The notes: a model not told the origin generated them from the letters alone. Shown: positions 18,301 to 27,554, counted from the first letter of the stretch. The stretch is DNA of 64,000 nucleotides from Apostichopus japonicus (GCF_037975245.1 NC_092572.1:10232769-10296768), one strand, 5' to 3'. A program made the numbers and translations.

Positions 18301-21300
18301 TATATTTCGATTTAATAACTCACCTGAAAATAATATCACGGTATCAGCGCCCTTGTTTAAGTAAGTAATAAGAAATAACGGAACTATTTTGACATGCACT
18401 CCTATGACAGTGCGTATTTTTACAGGTATTCAAATATTTAATTCGTAAACATATAATCTATTGTGATCCATAATTTACTATATAATATAGTTTACTCTCT
18501 GAAGTCATTGTTCCGTTCCGTAGCTTTGGTTGCATTTGTTAGAAATTGAGATTAAAGTGGATTGTACGGATGACACGGTAATATGGTTGCACCATCTGTC
18601 ACAATTTCTTTGGGAATATTATGTTCTAGCTTTCCTCGAATACTGGGGTGTTTCAGATGACCACACAAAAGATGAGATAAACACAAGATTTACTATTTTA
18701 CAATATAAATAAGAAAACAAGGAAACATAATCATCGGTTCCTTTCCGGTTGGATATCTTTTAACTTAGCTTTTACTTTCGATACTTATGATACTTTTGTT
18801 ATTAAATACTAGGACGCAATCGTCCACCTCCGGCACCTACACTAGCCATCCAATTCAGTCCCTGGGGTTAGCCACTATATGAGGAACGTCTATCCCAGAT
18901 TAGAAGCCATAACATGGCTTTTATAGGATACAGGCAACAAGCTCGGGACCTTGTGTTCAGCGTCGTAACTCAGTACAGTGTAGCAGCTCCTATAAATTTT
19001 ACTCGTATTATATGATAAATCGATGCACTTTCTCGATTTTAACCACAAGCTATTTTTGAGGCAACTTTCTAGCCTGGCTGAATTACAGGTGTTGATGCCT
19101 GAAGCTCCTTCAAGAGACTGATCTTCTCCCAGCCAATAACTACTTTAGACTTGGGTGTGACTAGGCTCACTTTGGAAATATCCACCCTTTTTCCACTGAA
19201 GGTGTGGCAGATTTAACCATGGAAGTTTCCATCACTATACAATTCTCTCTGAGATGATGTAATATTACCTAATACACCATAGCTGGAGGTTAAGCCATGG
19301 AAACACTCTCCTACACCACAATACAAATGTCACAGGGATTAAGCTGGACTTCCGGTGGGGAGGATTTCCTCTACTAATCTAGGAGGATAAAAATCAACAA
19401 CAAGTTTTGACAACATCACCATCACAACAATTATATGTCCCAATTACGTTACTTTCTTTTCAAATTATGTGTTAGATCTACAACAACTAAAGGCCACCAT
19501 ACGTAACCATGTGAAGAATGACTGGGAAATATTTGCAATCGAAATTTTAGACATACCAGAAAAACTTGTAGAGGACGCGGTAATAAACTACGACACTTAC
19601 GAAGGTGAGGTGTACTATTGTGTTCTTATTGCATATATATCGATGTTATTTATTAAATGAATACAACCCAATTACTAGAAGTAAAATGGAAGAATCATCT
19701 GAAAAAAAAAATGTTTTGAATCTGAGTTTCAGTCCGCTATGATGGACGCATTAGTGTTACTCCTCGATAATTATCCGGAAATAACAAATATTATTTACAA
19801 TTTTTTTGTAGATCATATTGAGGTAGTTATAAGAAAAATAACAGCGGAGCATATTGACATGATGAACGACATCAAAACGCATAACAAGTTGAAGAAAAAA
19901 AATAAACTGTCGGAGTTTAACCTTCAATCTGTCGAGAAAGAAGGTAGATATTACTTTAGAAACCTGGAGAGCACACAATCTGGTAAGACTTTTGGTGTGT
20001 TTCCCACTGTTAAAAGACTAAAGTTTAAAGCAGTTACGAGTTACAAAAACCAACAATATCATAAAAGAAGGCTTGAAATGTTTGTATCATCCCTTTAAGT
20101 ACGTATTGCACAGTACTCAAAGAATACCCAGAGGTGATTACGTGTTAACAACCCACATTTATACATTTATGTGTGTGTTTGACCTCACAAGTAAGTCATT
20201 ATGCTCCAGCCATCATCATCCACCTCTCACAAATTGAAATAAGTTGCAAACAAGTATACACGTATCTTTGTCGTTGGATTATTATTTATAAGTAGCACTA
20301 GTATATAGTATACTAGTGTCTTACTCTCATACTGCAATTATCGACTTTTCTTGGAATTTCAGAGGTTAACTACGTATCTTATAAAAATAATTGCGAACAG
20401 TATTATTCGTATGTTACTAATTTTTTTTTTACTCTTCAGAAAAATCGCCAAACGAAGAAAAAATCTGCCAAAAAGATCCACCAACTATCGAGAGCAGGTC
20501 TTTCAACTATCTTTATTTATTCTATTATGTTGAATATATAAACCTGTAGTTTTTCTTAGTCTTAATGTCTAATGTCTATTGTGGCCGCAATGTATACAAA
20601 CAATGTAATAAATGCGTATACTAGCACATGTTTCAAAAACGACATGTTTGGTCTAATTTTCTATTCTCATTTCTTATTCCATTAACCATGTCCTTTGATA
20701 ACAAAAGAGACTGTATGTTAAAGTTATGCAGAGAGAGGATTGGGAAAGTTGGGATCCGTAGACTGTTGGCAGCATTGAAAACAGGCAACATTGAAACTAA
20801 AGATGAAACCAATATACTGAAGAAGCTGTATGAACATGGAGTAATAAACAAAAACTGTGCAAATTTGTTGTCAAAGCTTTCAGACTGCAAGCTGTTTCGA
20901 GCAAGAAAGATAGTGATTGCTTATTTAGAAGCAGGTTTGTTATAAATTTTAAATTTAAATGATATGAAGAAATGTGATACAAAGTCTCAATGAACTATCT
21001 TGAAAACTCTGAAAGTGCTTCATTTGTTCATTAGATTGCATCACTGAGCTAGGTATTGGTAAAAATTATATATGTATAATTATAATAATTTCAGCAGTGG
21101 TTTCTCTTGCTTTGAATCTGGTAATTTTAATATTTTAAAATACTGCTCTATAATTTTAGAATAAAAAATAAAAAACCAATAAAGCTATGTTGGTATAACT
21201 GTTGCTATTCTTACCATTAAAAGTTATTGCGAATTTGTTCCTTGTCTTGTTTGAAATGCCCGTCCCCGTACATCGGTACAGTCAAACAGGCGAGGGCTGT

Positions 21301-24300
21301 AAGCGCGTACGCGTAAATATGGAATGGTGTAGATGTTATATAAAATACTGAAAAAAAATACCAAAATCCATATTATTAGAGCTGAACTAAAGTTAACCAC
21401 TGTGGATCTGACATATTGATGTTAATATATTTCCTTCGAAACATATGTTCATTTTCACTCATTACCATGACTATTCCATCACAGACCTTTGGAATTACAT
21501 CACCAATAGCATCTGTCCACAAATATCTGTAGACTGGGAAATATTTGCAGTTGATGTCCTGGGCTTGGAAAATTGTTATGTGGTGGAAATAATTGAACAT
21601 ACCAAGGACGAGAAGGGTACGTCTTATTTCAAACGCGCTTTGTCTTTAAGTTCATTGAAATGTAACACAACTATATGTTTTGATGCAGCACATTGTTGTT
21701 ATCATTCTCAGTAAAGGCAAATGAGTACTGAGGCGGTGCAAGGTTATTAAATCTAAGTAGAGAGAGCACAGAAGTTAATTTCCAAGGGTAAGATGATTTT
21801 GCTTTGATAGTTAATCACCAAAATAACTGCCCGGTATAATGCATTTTTGATGCATTTTGCAGCACAATTAATTATCCCAGTTTGAATGTTTTAAAACCCC
21901 AAACACCCAAACCTCTGCTTCGCCGCTCCTGACTAAGTATTTTAATACCCTTTGCTCTTAAAAATACACTCGCTATTCCAATAATTGACAACAACAAAAA
22001 ACATACAAAACGGTCGCAAAGGACTTTGGAAAAAGGAAATGTGATTGTGATGTGATATCAAAAGAAAGTTATAGAAAGAACCAAAATAACGGCCTGTTAC
22101 AATGAATCATCGATGCTTTTTTTCAACATATTGCAACACATTTCTTTTTCAAGGTTGAATGGATTCCCACAAATGGCACTCTGTGTTCTATTTGTTAACT
22201 TTTACTTCAATATCTCCGAAAAGTTGTCTGAATTCTGAAAAACACAAGCACATTCACAATGGTCAAAAACAGAACAAAAGGGGTTTAATGTTTAAAGGAT
22301 AATGTTTTCTTGATAAGTGTTAAGTTAAATAACAAATCATTTAGAGAGTAAACTACTGCTAGTTGGTTGTATTGCTACTTATTTCGGGGAATACGTTCAT
22401 GAATTCTTGAAAACCTTCCTTAATTCATGTAAGTAACCATTTCTTATGTAAAAGATCAGACAATATAAATCAATATATTTGATTTTCTGTTAACTTTTCA
22501 GAGCAAGTGCTGAGCATGTTTAGAAAATGGAGGTATATGTATGGTCAGCGGAAGGAAGTTTCTAATCAGATTCTTCAAGATCTCATCTACGCCAAAAATA
22601 TCAGCAGTAAAATAATGTCAAAAGACAACAGACCAAAAGATAATACTGCTTTAAAAGGTATGAAACATTGCATAGAAGTGTACCGAACTATCAGCCTGAA
22701 TCAATGTAGAGTAATGGTAATGAAATACAAATTGAAGAAACGTTCTGATAATTAGATTCTAGAAAGTTAAATTGTTATCAAGTGATGTTTAAAAGATTCT
22801 GACAAGTTTAAATTCAAGTCACTATCTACCAATACTTTTAAATTTAGGTATTTGTTTCGGGCAGCAGGGTTGAAATATTAAGTTTCTTGAAGCTCGCTCC
22901 GCTCAATGATTTTATAACGTACGGGAAAAATAGTGGAGCAGCAATTATATCTATGTGCAGAATATTTTGATCTTACTTAATTACTTTTATAGTCTCATAC
23001 CTCACTATACCTCAAAGTTATCATCACATTGAACATTATTATCTACGAGATTGTAATTTACAATCAGTATAATAGCTGTTTTTGTTTCTTTTATTTTTAG
23101 TGAAACCCATCAACGAGGGTGGCTGCAGGTACACACTTTTACAATATTTAAAACTGTTTTTTTTTTACAATTTATTTCCTGTGATCAAATGTGTCTTGCT
23201 ATGAAATTGAACTCATTTTACAAGTAACGGACATGTACCTGTATTACATGGGGTTCTCAAAATACAATGTATTATAATCATTTTCATCAGTTGAAACGGA
23301 CACAAACAATAAAAACCCATTTTTTTCATTGGCAGTAAAGATTTTTTGGCGATGTTAACAAATTGTAGCAAGAGAATTGGCGTTGCTGGAAGTAAACGAT
23401 TTGCAGAAATCAATTCTCAGGGTGGAATACGCAAATTTCTAGTTGCGACTGGTGTAGTGGGTGCATCCGCTGAAGCACCAGAGGGGATTTCGGTGGATGA
23501 CAGCGTTGACTCTTTAGGACAATTGTGCTCTATGTTGAGTAAAGCAAACCTATTTACAGCAAGAGATGTGGTCATAACCTACATTGAGAAAAGTAAGTGT
23601 TATACCTTGTCATTCCACATTAAATTCGCTTGGCTGATATATTATCAAACCTTGAATCTTTTTATTTTACACGTTTTGCTGTATAGGCGACTATTAATGT
23701 ATTTTGTTCTTCATTAGTTAATACATTTGCCGTTTAACGAAGGTGAACGGAATATGAAAACATTGTAAGTCGGTCATATTGACCTAACTGCATTACCATT
23801 CTAATATGTTTGTAATGCCAAAGATCTAAGAGTAATTCTTGGTAGAAATTCAATTACGCCATTAGCTTAGATGATGTAAGAGTAAATCAGTTATTGCAGA
23901 AAATTGTCGAATTTATTCTATCAAGGAAACCTTCTCAACGCATGAGGAGCCTAAGGTATCTGTCCTACTGTTTTTTGAAAATCCGTACCAGTGCCCATAT
24001 CATTTTTACATGTGCTCCTTTAGATGAAAAAAGTACCACCCCTATATTCGTAAAATGTGCCCTTTTTCTACATTAAATGGTGCCCTATTGTTGCAAATCA
24101 TTCAAATATTAAATTTCATTTTCTTAAAAAAAGTCACGTGTACCTTTCTCCTACGATGCTTGATCACCCACAGATTGCACGCTCTTCCACGAATCATGTG
24201 TATGCTATGATCCAATATAAATGTCATGTGGTCTATTCGTTGCAATCTCATTCATATTTTAGAACTAAAGGATGTAATAACACAAATTTCAAAGAAGAGA

Positions 24301-25209
24301 GCATCTACTTGGGATAAATTAGCATGGTATGGCTTATCCCTATCCAACGAGGATGTTGTTCACATAGAGAGAGCAGAAAAGTCAAACGAAGGTAAGTAGT
24401 CTGTGTTTCATGAACGTTGAAATATGTAAATACCATCATGTATAATCGGTACACTTAAAGTTTTGACATTGAACTTGCTCGTAGAATATACATGTTCCTT
24501 TAACGATACAATTTTTACTCTTGTCCTACATAACACTGTACCTCACTGAAATAAAATAAACTCGTCTTAAGATGTAAAACATGTGACATAACTGGCATGA
24601 ACTGAAAAAAACTACTGATGGAAGTTAATCTTTAGGCCATGGGTATTTACGTTCTTAATATCTTTCAAGAGGATGTCAAGAGGATGTTATAGTAATAACT
24701 GTTGATAACAGTAGTCAAGCGCCCAATATTAACATCTATTTCCCTCAAAAGTTGTTATTGCCTTTCTTTTAGAACGAGTGCGCATGGCTATCTCCAAGTG
24801 GATGAGAAAAACGGAGATCTGTGAAGATGTTCAGCAAACATTGATGAAAAAAGCCCAAATAACTTTCCCCGACTTGGGTAAGAAGTATTTTAATAGAGTT
24901 ATATATTAGTTCGATTATTATGACTGTTAAGCGAAATTACACATACTTGTTTTGCTCCGACAATTAAGATTAATTTTGGAAAAGGACTGGCATTGGGAGA
25001 GAAGAATCAGGCTTGAACAAATTTCGAAAGACAATGTCACATGCGAGTTTGAATAGAGGAGGCAATACACAAACCCTGTAAAATGAATGCTTTTCTTGCA
25101 CAGAAACTATTTAACATATACATAACATGACATATATTATGTATCATAATAATATATAGATGACGAAGAGAACATTTTCATTTCAAAAATTGAAGTTTTC
25201 ATTAACTAA
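9265..25209 (+). CDS. Locus A: Ig-superfamily receptor with DD/DED-like tail (multi-exon gene model)
   Basis: Predicted single-pass type I membrane receptor. Exons of the long form: 9265-9310, 9496-9792, 10186-10488, 11076-11294, 11694-11804, 13652-13715, 13943-13968, 14108-14168, 14399-14424, 14571-14631, 14861-14886, 15145-15202, 15329-15372, 16527-16655, 16868-17014, 17663-17714, 17892-18118, 19476-19604, 19812-19982, 20440-20497, 20708-20934, 21485-21616, 22502-22657, 23101-23128, 23336-23592, 24263-24391, 24773-24877, 25160-25209. All have AG/GT borders and compatible phases, and they sum to 3,339 nt (1,112 residues plus stop). Domain order is signal peptide, three Ig, TM, acidic linkers, DD, then three linker-DED-DD modules. 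A short form uses the stop exon 12246-12292 (340 residues). The main doubt is whether the Ig-TM part and the death-fold array are one gene or two adjacent genes. The same order in locus B, and phase-1 joining at the boundary, favour one. Confidence 0.62.
9496..9792 (+). CDS. Locus A exon 2: V-type Ig domain
   Basis: A 99-codon phase 1-1 exon, the classic Ig exon symmetry. It carries a B-strand cysteine (VTLTCVVEG), a C-strand tryptophan (NVVWDD) and an F-strand motif with an acidic residue and Tyr-x-Cys (SDEGTYVCK), so the disulphide pair is intact. It is clearly paralogous to locus B exon 3 (42364-42648): both have a Pro-Ser-x-Gly start and a KYDNF motif in mid-domain. It should lie outside the cell and bind a ligand, which is unknown. 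Confidence 0.88.
10186..10488 (+). CDS. Locus A exon 3: C-type Ig domain
   Basis: A 101-codon phase 1-1 exon starting after TTGACAG and ending before GTAAGT. It shows NITCSAYNARPAVSVFEL (B and C strands with the Asn-Ala-x-Pro motif common in C1/C2-like domains next to a V domain) and SVYCRVF (F strand). The C-strand tryptophan is replaced by Phe/Leu. Several Asn-x-Ser/Thr sites suggest N-glycosylation. The locus B counterpart is 43608-43916. Confidence 0.87.
10892..11074 (+). pseudogene. Decayed Ig half-exon in locus A
   Basis: After an acceptor-like TTTAG the plus strand reads an Ig-like fragment (VGSNSTIL, then HQWYNN with a C-strand-type Trp) until a stop near 11044. A second frame then runs open straight into the next exon (LINDKNLLSS). 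The switch of frame between the two halves suggests an indel in an older, longer Ig exon. No clear donor is present. It is left out of the gene model because locus B lacks a convincing equivalent and the model is in frame without it. Confidence 0.4.
11076..11294 (+). CDS. Locus A exon 4: membrane-proximal Ig-like domain
   Basis: A 73-codon phase 1-1 exon encoding a compact Ig-like domain: RCNITISGNEIRC near the start, a glycine/asparagine-rich turn, then MNIRCFATNELGTG, a typical F-G hairpin with Cys and Asn-x-x-Gly. It has the same length (219 nt) as locus B exon 5 (44927-45145), including an identical NITISGNE block, so it is under constraint. A GTAAGT donor follows. Confidence 0.82.
11694..11804 (+). 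CDS. Locus A exon 5: transmembrane helix and stop-transfer
   Basis: A 37-codon phase 1-1 exon starting GFGIVP, followed by about 22 Val/Leu/Ile residues and then a basic cluster (CRRGPREKK) marking the cytoplasmic side. Locus B exon 6 is exactly the same length (111 nt), starts GFGIF and has the same basic end. This fixes the topology: Ig domains outside, everything encoded 3' inside. Confidence 0.88.
11866..12110 (+). repeat. GGAT/GAATG-rich imperfect minisatellite, locus A intron
   Basis: An imperfect array of ATGGATGG, GAATG and GGCTGG words directly 3' of the membrane exon. A related array is at the same position in locus B (45777-45990), so it predates the locus duplication or was copied with it. 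The open frames on the minus strand here are by-products of the repeat. Confidence 0.8.
12246..12292 (+). CDS. Locus A short-tail terminal exon (stop)
   Basis: After a CTTCACAG acceptor, 15 codons and a TAG are read in the phase left by the membrane exon (GDTMAANTSDVNVSE). The locus B counterpart (46140-46189) also joins in phase 1, also gives 16 codons including the stop, and shares the Thr-x-Asp-Val-Asn core. Using it gives a receptor with about 30 cytoplasmic residues and no death-fold domain. It may be the true 3' end of the Ig gene or an alternative end. No AATAAA lies close downstream in locus A; the nearest seen is at 13550. Confidence 0.66.
12293..13608. other. Non-coding, possible 3'UTR or intron of locus A
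   Basis: No convincing exon. Parts of 12540-12660, 12720-12840 and 13030-13100 resemble locus B 46710-46820, 46905-47000 and 47175-47235 in the same order. The open frame at 13192-13392 has no splice support or paralogue. The sequence may be the untranslated end of the short-tail form. Confidence 0.5.
13652..14886 (+). CDS. Locus A linker array: three tandem two-exon units
   Basis: Three copies of a pair of mini-exons: an acidic exon (13652-13715, 14108-14168, 14571-14631; phase 1-2; cores such as EEQPTEQ and KEEESVN) and a 26-nt exon (13943-13968, 14399-14424, 14861-14886; phase 2-1; core HIPPGNE or HITPGNE). The pairs repeat about every 460 bp together with their introns, which share blocks such as the CTTCCCACAG acceptor and GTGAGT donor. 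They would encode a disordered, acidic, Pro/Gly/Asn-containing stretch just inside the membrane. No known domain. The copies differ by whole codons only, so the frame is kept. An ATG at 13609 is in frame with the first unit and could start a separate transcript, but the matching ATG in locus B is followed by a stop. Confidence 0.68.
15145..15372 (+). CDS. Locus A fourth linker pair
   Basis: Two exons, 15145-15202 (phase 1-2, MSDRKNTNDEEASRL) and 15329-15372 (phase 2-1, SSFPKTDLTSDLK), diverged from the three preceding pairs but with the same phase pattern. The second has the same length (44 nt) as locus B 48504-48547. Acidic, Ser/Thr-rich, probably disordered. A further possible exon starts at 15496 (ELFTEII), similar to locus B 48607-48645 (DELFHST), but it has no good donor. 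Confidence 0.62.
15373..16526. other. Intron of locus A; one long chance frame
   Basis: AT-rich intron with a short (TA)n run at 16172-16202. The 106-codon frame at 15559-15879 has no splice support, no start context and no similarity to neighbouring exons, so it is not called. Confidence 0.5.
16527..16655 (+). CDS. Locus A death domain 1, first half (helices 1-3)
   Basis: A 43-codon phase 1-1 exon. It carries KDWEIFAIEIL followed by an amphipathic stretch (ISEKVVKEAV), matching helix 2 (Asp-Trp-x-x-Leu-Ala) and helix 3 of death domains as in FADD. The exon is exactly 129 nt, as are its paralogues at 19476 and 24263. Predicted cytoplasmic homotypic interaction surface. Confidence 0.72.
16868..17014 (+). 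CDS. Locus A exon after DD1a, diverged second half
   Basis: A 49-codon phase 1-1 exon in the position of a DD second half. It is similar to 19812-19982 (shared pattern of a Thr-x-x-His-Ile early and Gln-x-Gly at the end) but lacks the Trp seen in helix 4-5 of units 3 and 4. It may be a strongly diverged second half of the death domain or another short helical module. Confidence 0.6.
17663..17714 (+). CDS. Locus A linker exon 1 before DED-like 1
   Basis: A 52-nt phase 1-2 exon (LILEASQENDPTNISS) between a TTTTAG acceptor and a GTTCGT donor. Its phase 2 end fits only the DED-like exon type that follows. Linkers at 20440, 23101, 27555 and, in locus B, 59634 play the same part. Confidence 0.6.
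17892..18118 (+). CDS. Locus A DED-like domain 1
   Basis: A 227-nt phase 2-1 exon. It encodes a six-helix-type sequence: RIGKIGIKKLLEAF, then ILKTLEQTNVIG, then LLRQLTNCKIYGARKIL and an aromatic-acidic end (FYIEK). The second half matches the death effector domain layout seen in FADD and caspase-8 (a Leu-rich helix, a loop with a hydrophobic-polar pair, then Leu-Leu...Tyr-Leu). The exon length is identical to DED-like 2. It could be another death-fold subclass (CARD or Pyrin), but pairing with a following DD favours DED. Confidence 0.68.
18811..19400. repeat. GC-richer intronic insertion, probable dispersed repeat
   Basis: This stretch is clearly less AT-rich than the introns around it, has no exon signals that fit the locus phases, and lies between DED-like 1 and DD2. 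Base composition suggests an inserted element, but I see no terminal repeats or coding domain, so the class is unknown. Confidence 0.35.
19476..19604 (+). CDS. Locus A death domain 2, first half
   Basis: A 129-nt phase 1-1 exon with NDWEIFAIEIL and IPEKLVEDAV, near-identical in layout to DD1a. It follows DED-like 1, giving the DED-DD order. The acceptor is GTTAG and the donor GTGAGG. Confidence 0.73.
19812..19982 (+). CDS. Locus A exon after DD2a, diverged second half
   Basis: A 57-codon phase 1-1 exon, lysine-rich in the middle (KLKKKNKL) and ending in ESTQSG, paralogous to 16868-17014. No Trp of the DD helix 4-5 region. Predicted helical. The acceptor TTTTTGTAG has a strong pyrimidine tract. 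Confidence 0.6.
20440..20497 (+). CDS. Locus A linker exon 2
   Basis: A 58-nt phase 1-2 exon (SPNEEKICQKDPPTIES). The donor GTCTTT is weak, but the phase fits the following DED-like exon exactly. Acidic/basic, probably disordered. Confidence 0.55.
20708..20934 (+). CDS. Locus A DED-like domain 2
   Basis: A 227-nt phase 2-1 exon, aligning without gaps to DED-like 1: RIGKVGIRRLLAAL, ILKKLYEHGVINK, LLSKLSDCKLFRARKIV, AYLEAG. The shared Arg-Ile-Gly-Lys start, Cys-Lys pair and Ala-Arg-Lys-Ile block define this DED-like subfamily. The acceptor is an AAAAG with only a modest pyrimidine tract, so the start rests on alignment. Confidence 0.68.
21485..21616 (+). CDS. Locus A death domain 3, first half
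   Basis: A 44-codon phase 1-1 exon with VDWEIFAVDVL and a hydrophobic helix 3 (CYVVEIIEHTK). The acceptor is CATCACAG and the donor GTACGT. It pairs with 22502-22657 to form a full death domain. Confidence 0.73.
22502..22657 (+). CDS. Locus A death domain 3, second half
   Basis: A 52-codon phase 1-1 exon starting EQVLSMFRKWRYMYG, with a Trp in the helix 4-5 region, then a Leu-rich helix (NQILQDLIYAK). This is the expected second half of a death domain (basic helix, Trp, polar loop, Leu-x-x-x-Leu helix). A Lys/Asp-rich tail follows. Confidence 0.7.
23101..23128 (+). CDS. Locus A linker exon 3 (28 nt)
   Basis: A very short phase 1-2 exon (VKPINEGGC) between a TTTTTAG acceptor and a GTACAC donor. 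It is called only because phase and position match the other linker-DED pairs. Confidence 0.45.
23336..23592 (+). CDS. Locus A DED-like domain 3
   Basis: An 85-codon phase 2-1 exon, ten codons longer than DED-like 1 and 2. It has RIGVAGSKRFAEI, then a Gly/Glu-rich insert, then LGQLCSMLSKANLFTARDVV and TYIEK. The C-terminal half aligns well with the other copies; the extra residues lie between the first and second helices. It ends in A rather than G before GTAAGT, so the junction codon is Lys. Confidence 0.68.
24263..24391 (+). CDS. Locus A death domain 4, first half
   Basis: A 129-nt phase 1-1 exon with STWDKLAWYGLSLSNEDVV and HIERAE. This is the most canonical DD half in the window: Trp-x-x-Leu-Ala, then Leu-Ser, then an Ile-Glu motif just as in FADD-type and ankyrin-type DDs. 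Confidence 0.8.
24773..24877 (+). CDS. Locus A death domain 4, second half
   Basis: A 35-codon phase 1-1 exon opening ERVRMAISKWMRKTE, closely like the helix 4-5 junction of FADD-type death domains (Glu-Arg-Val-Arg...Trp), then VQQTLMKKAQI and a closing Asp-Leu. Together with 24263-24391 it makes a complete, intact six-helix DD. Confidence 0.8.
25160..25209 (+). CDS. Locus A candidate terminal exon
   Basis: After TATATAG, 16 codons end in TAA at 25207-25209 in the phase left by DD4 (DDEENIFISKIEVFIN). It closes the long model in frame. No AATAAA is seen nearby, and splicing past it to 27555 is equally compatible in phase, so this end is provisional. Confidence 0.45.
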
Positions 25210-27554
25210 AAGGTCACTCAAGTTTTTGAAGAAAAACAATGGGCAAGGGAAGCTCTACAAGTTATTATTTTTAATTAGAATTTGCCCCAACGCCCCTCCT
25301 GTCCACGACGTGCTTCACAAACGGTATCTACCTCCATGTACTAGTATCAAAAACACACCATAAGACATATCAACTTAATTTTCCTCGATATTAGCAATTC
25401 ATGAGCAAATGGTGTCCTTTATGATGGCAGGGATTTCGGTAGTTTATGGCAATATTTGCAGTGCGCACCCATACATCTGATATCCATTCTCCTGGCTAAG
25501 AAATAATATGTCTACTTATTCAAGACCGCAAACGTATCATGCACTTCTTTGCAAAGGTCACTTCAGGCGATTCGAAGAACTTGCTTCACTAGTAAAACTG
25601 GGAAGTCGATCCTTCACCAGTGAAAAAAATTGGCAATTTTGCTGAAACTACATACATATCTCGAATAGTGTTTGATTTGGTTCGGACATTGTTGCCGTTG
25701 TTGATTTCCATCTTCCCTCCAAAGTATGTTATTTTTAAATTGTTTTCAATGGCTTTCTTACTCGCCATGCGAGAAGGAAGAACATATACTGTTCAGAGTT
25801 GATGTTTATTATAAGTGAAAATGAAGGGAACAATCGAAATAAGTTACATATTTACTGTTATTTACAGGTATTTGATGTTTGACAACTGTTAGTCAGTCAA
25901 CGAGTGAGTGGAAAGACAGATGGTGATGCACATGACAAATTTCCGCTTCAGCTGTTTCATTTTTCATTTATTATTCTGCAAACATCAAGTGAATTTAATA
26001 CAATCATATCACTGTTGCCTGAAATGGAAGAATAGAATTGACGACAGAAATATTGCACTACTGATGTCAGTTGTGGATTTAAGAGGGATAACTCCAGAGC
26101 TGGTAAAGAGACGGTATCTCTTTTGTTAGTAATGTAATGCCCATTACCCTTATTTGTTGATATTAGTCACGTGAGCTCTTATTGCATGAACGTAACTCTT
26201 TAATATGATTTTTACAACTTCGTTTACCTTCTGAATATCAAGTATTTTCCTAATACGCTACCGTACTTCTATCACACCAACCAAGAACACCATAACTTTG
26301 GTGGGAAAGATCCGCACTCTATCAATACTTTGATTATTCACCAGAACCAGCGAACACATTGTTCATTGTTTATATTAACCGTTTAACGTATATGGGTTTT
26401 CGGAGTACCTGTTTCATTCCTTTTTAGAATTTTTGGCATCTGTTCAGCTCGAGAGATTAAAAACGGTATTTTTGTTTTATTAGTTGTAATCACAATGTAA
26501 TGTTTTTCTCCTATGTTGTTTTGATTCGTCCTATCTGAGACAAAATACAGTATCAAACAATGTTCTAGTTATCATTTATCTTCCTTTTTAATGGTGTTCT
26601 TATTTATTAAAAGACACAGAGTTGTGTTAACTCGTTTTGTGTACATAAAGTTTATTTTAGAAGGCAACGATGTGTCTGTTTACTACGCGTTAATAAATAT
26701 CAAACAATTGACGTCGTACATCACTGTTATGCTCAATGTGATTCTTTTTTGAAAGTTGTGCAAAGCTTAGTGTTTTGGGGTACAATTCACGTCTCAAGTA
26801 AATAATGAAAATAATGACTTTAAAGATTAATACTTACAGCAATAGGACCATTCCTTCAATTACTTCTAACCCGTTAAGACAAAAGGGTTTATTTATTTTT
26901 AAGTAACATCATGACTTTCAGTTATTTAATGACATCACGCCAATAAGTTAACCGTTACCATATAACTTCCAAAGAATTGTTCAAAAATATCCAACAGGAG
27001 TAATTTGGAGCAGAACTGGTCACTGGTCATGTTCATCACTATGTGACCTATTATTCCCGTATGCTACATCGTTAATGTTGTTTGTTACTAAAGTTACGAA
27101 TGGATTTTAGAATATTTCTACAAAGCAACAACATTACAAAGTTCATGATCAAGGCAATATGCATAGAATAGTGCTTTAAAATTGATTATTTCAATGGAAT
27201 TTCTAAGAATTGTTAATTATTTACCTTACAAACGAAATCTTCATTGTAAGTAATATACAAATCAATCACACGCGTTGATCAAGGTGATGGGTAGTTAAGC
27301 AGTATTCTACATGTCTTTTGCTCCAATGGAATTAATAAGAAATGTTTTTTTGTGTAGCCTACCTTACCTATAGTGAACAGTAATGATACTATACGCTTAT
27401 GCTGTAAAATGCCACCACTGAAAACAATGATTGGAGTGCTAAATGATATACATACTCTTCTTTTTTTAATGTTTTGTTCTAACCAGGTGTATGTTGATCT
27501 ATGAAACTGATGTAAACCTTGATATCATATCGTGTTTTTTTTAATAAATACCAG
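25210..27554. other. No gene seen; 3'UTR or intron of locus A
   Basis: AT-rich sequence with only short chance frames (for example 25620-25802 and 25908-26129) that lack splice borders in the locus phases. AATAAA words occur near 26692. Nothing else recognised. Confidence 0.5.
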
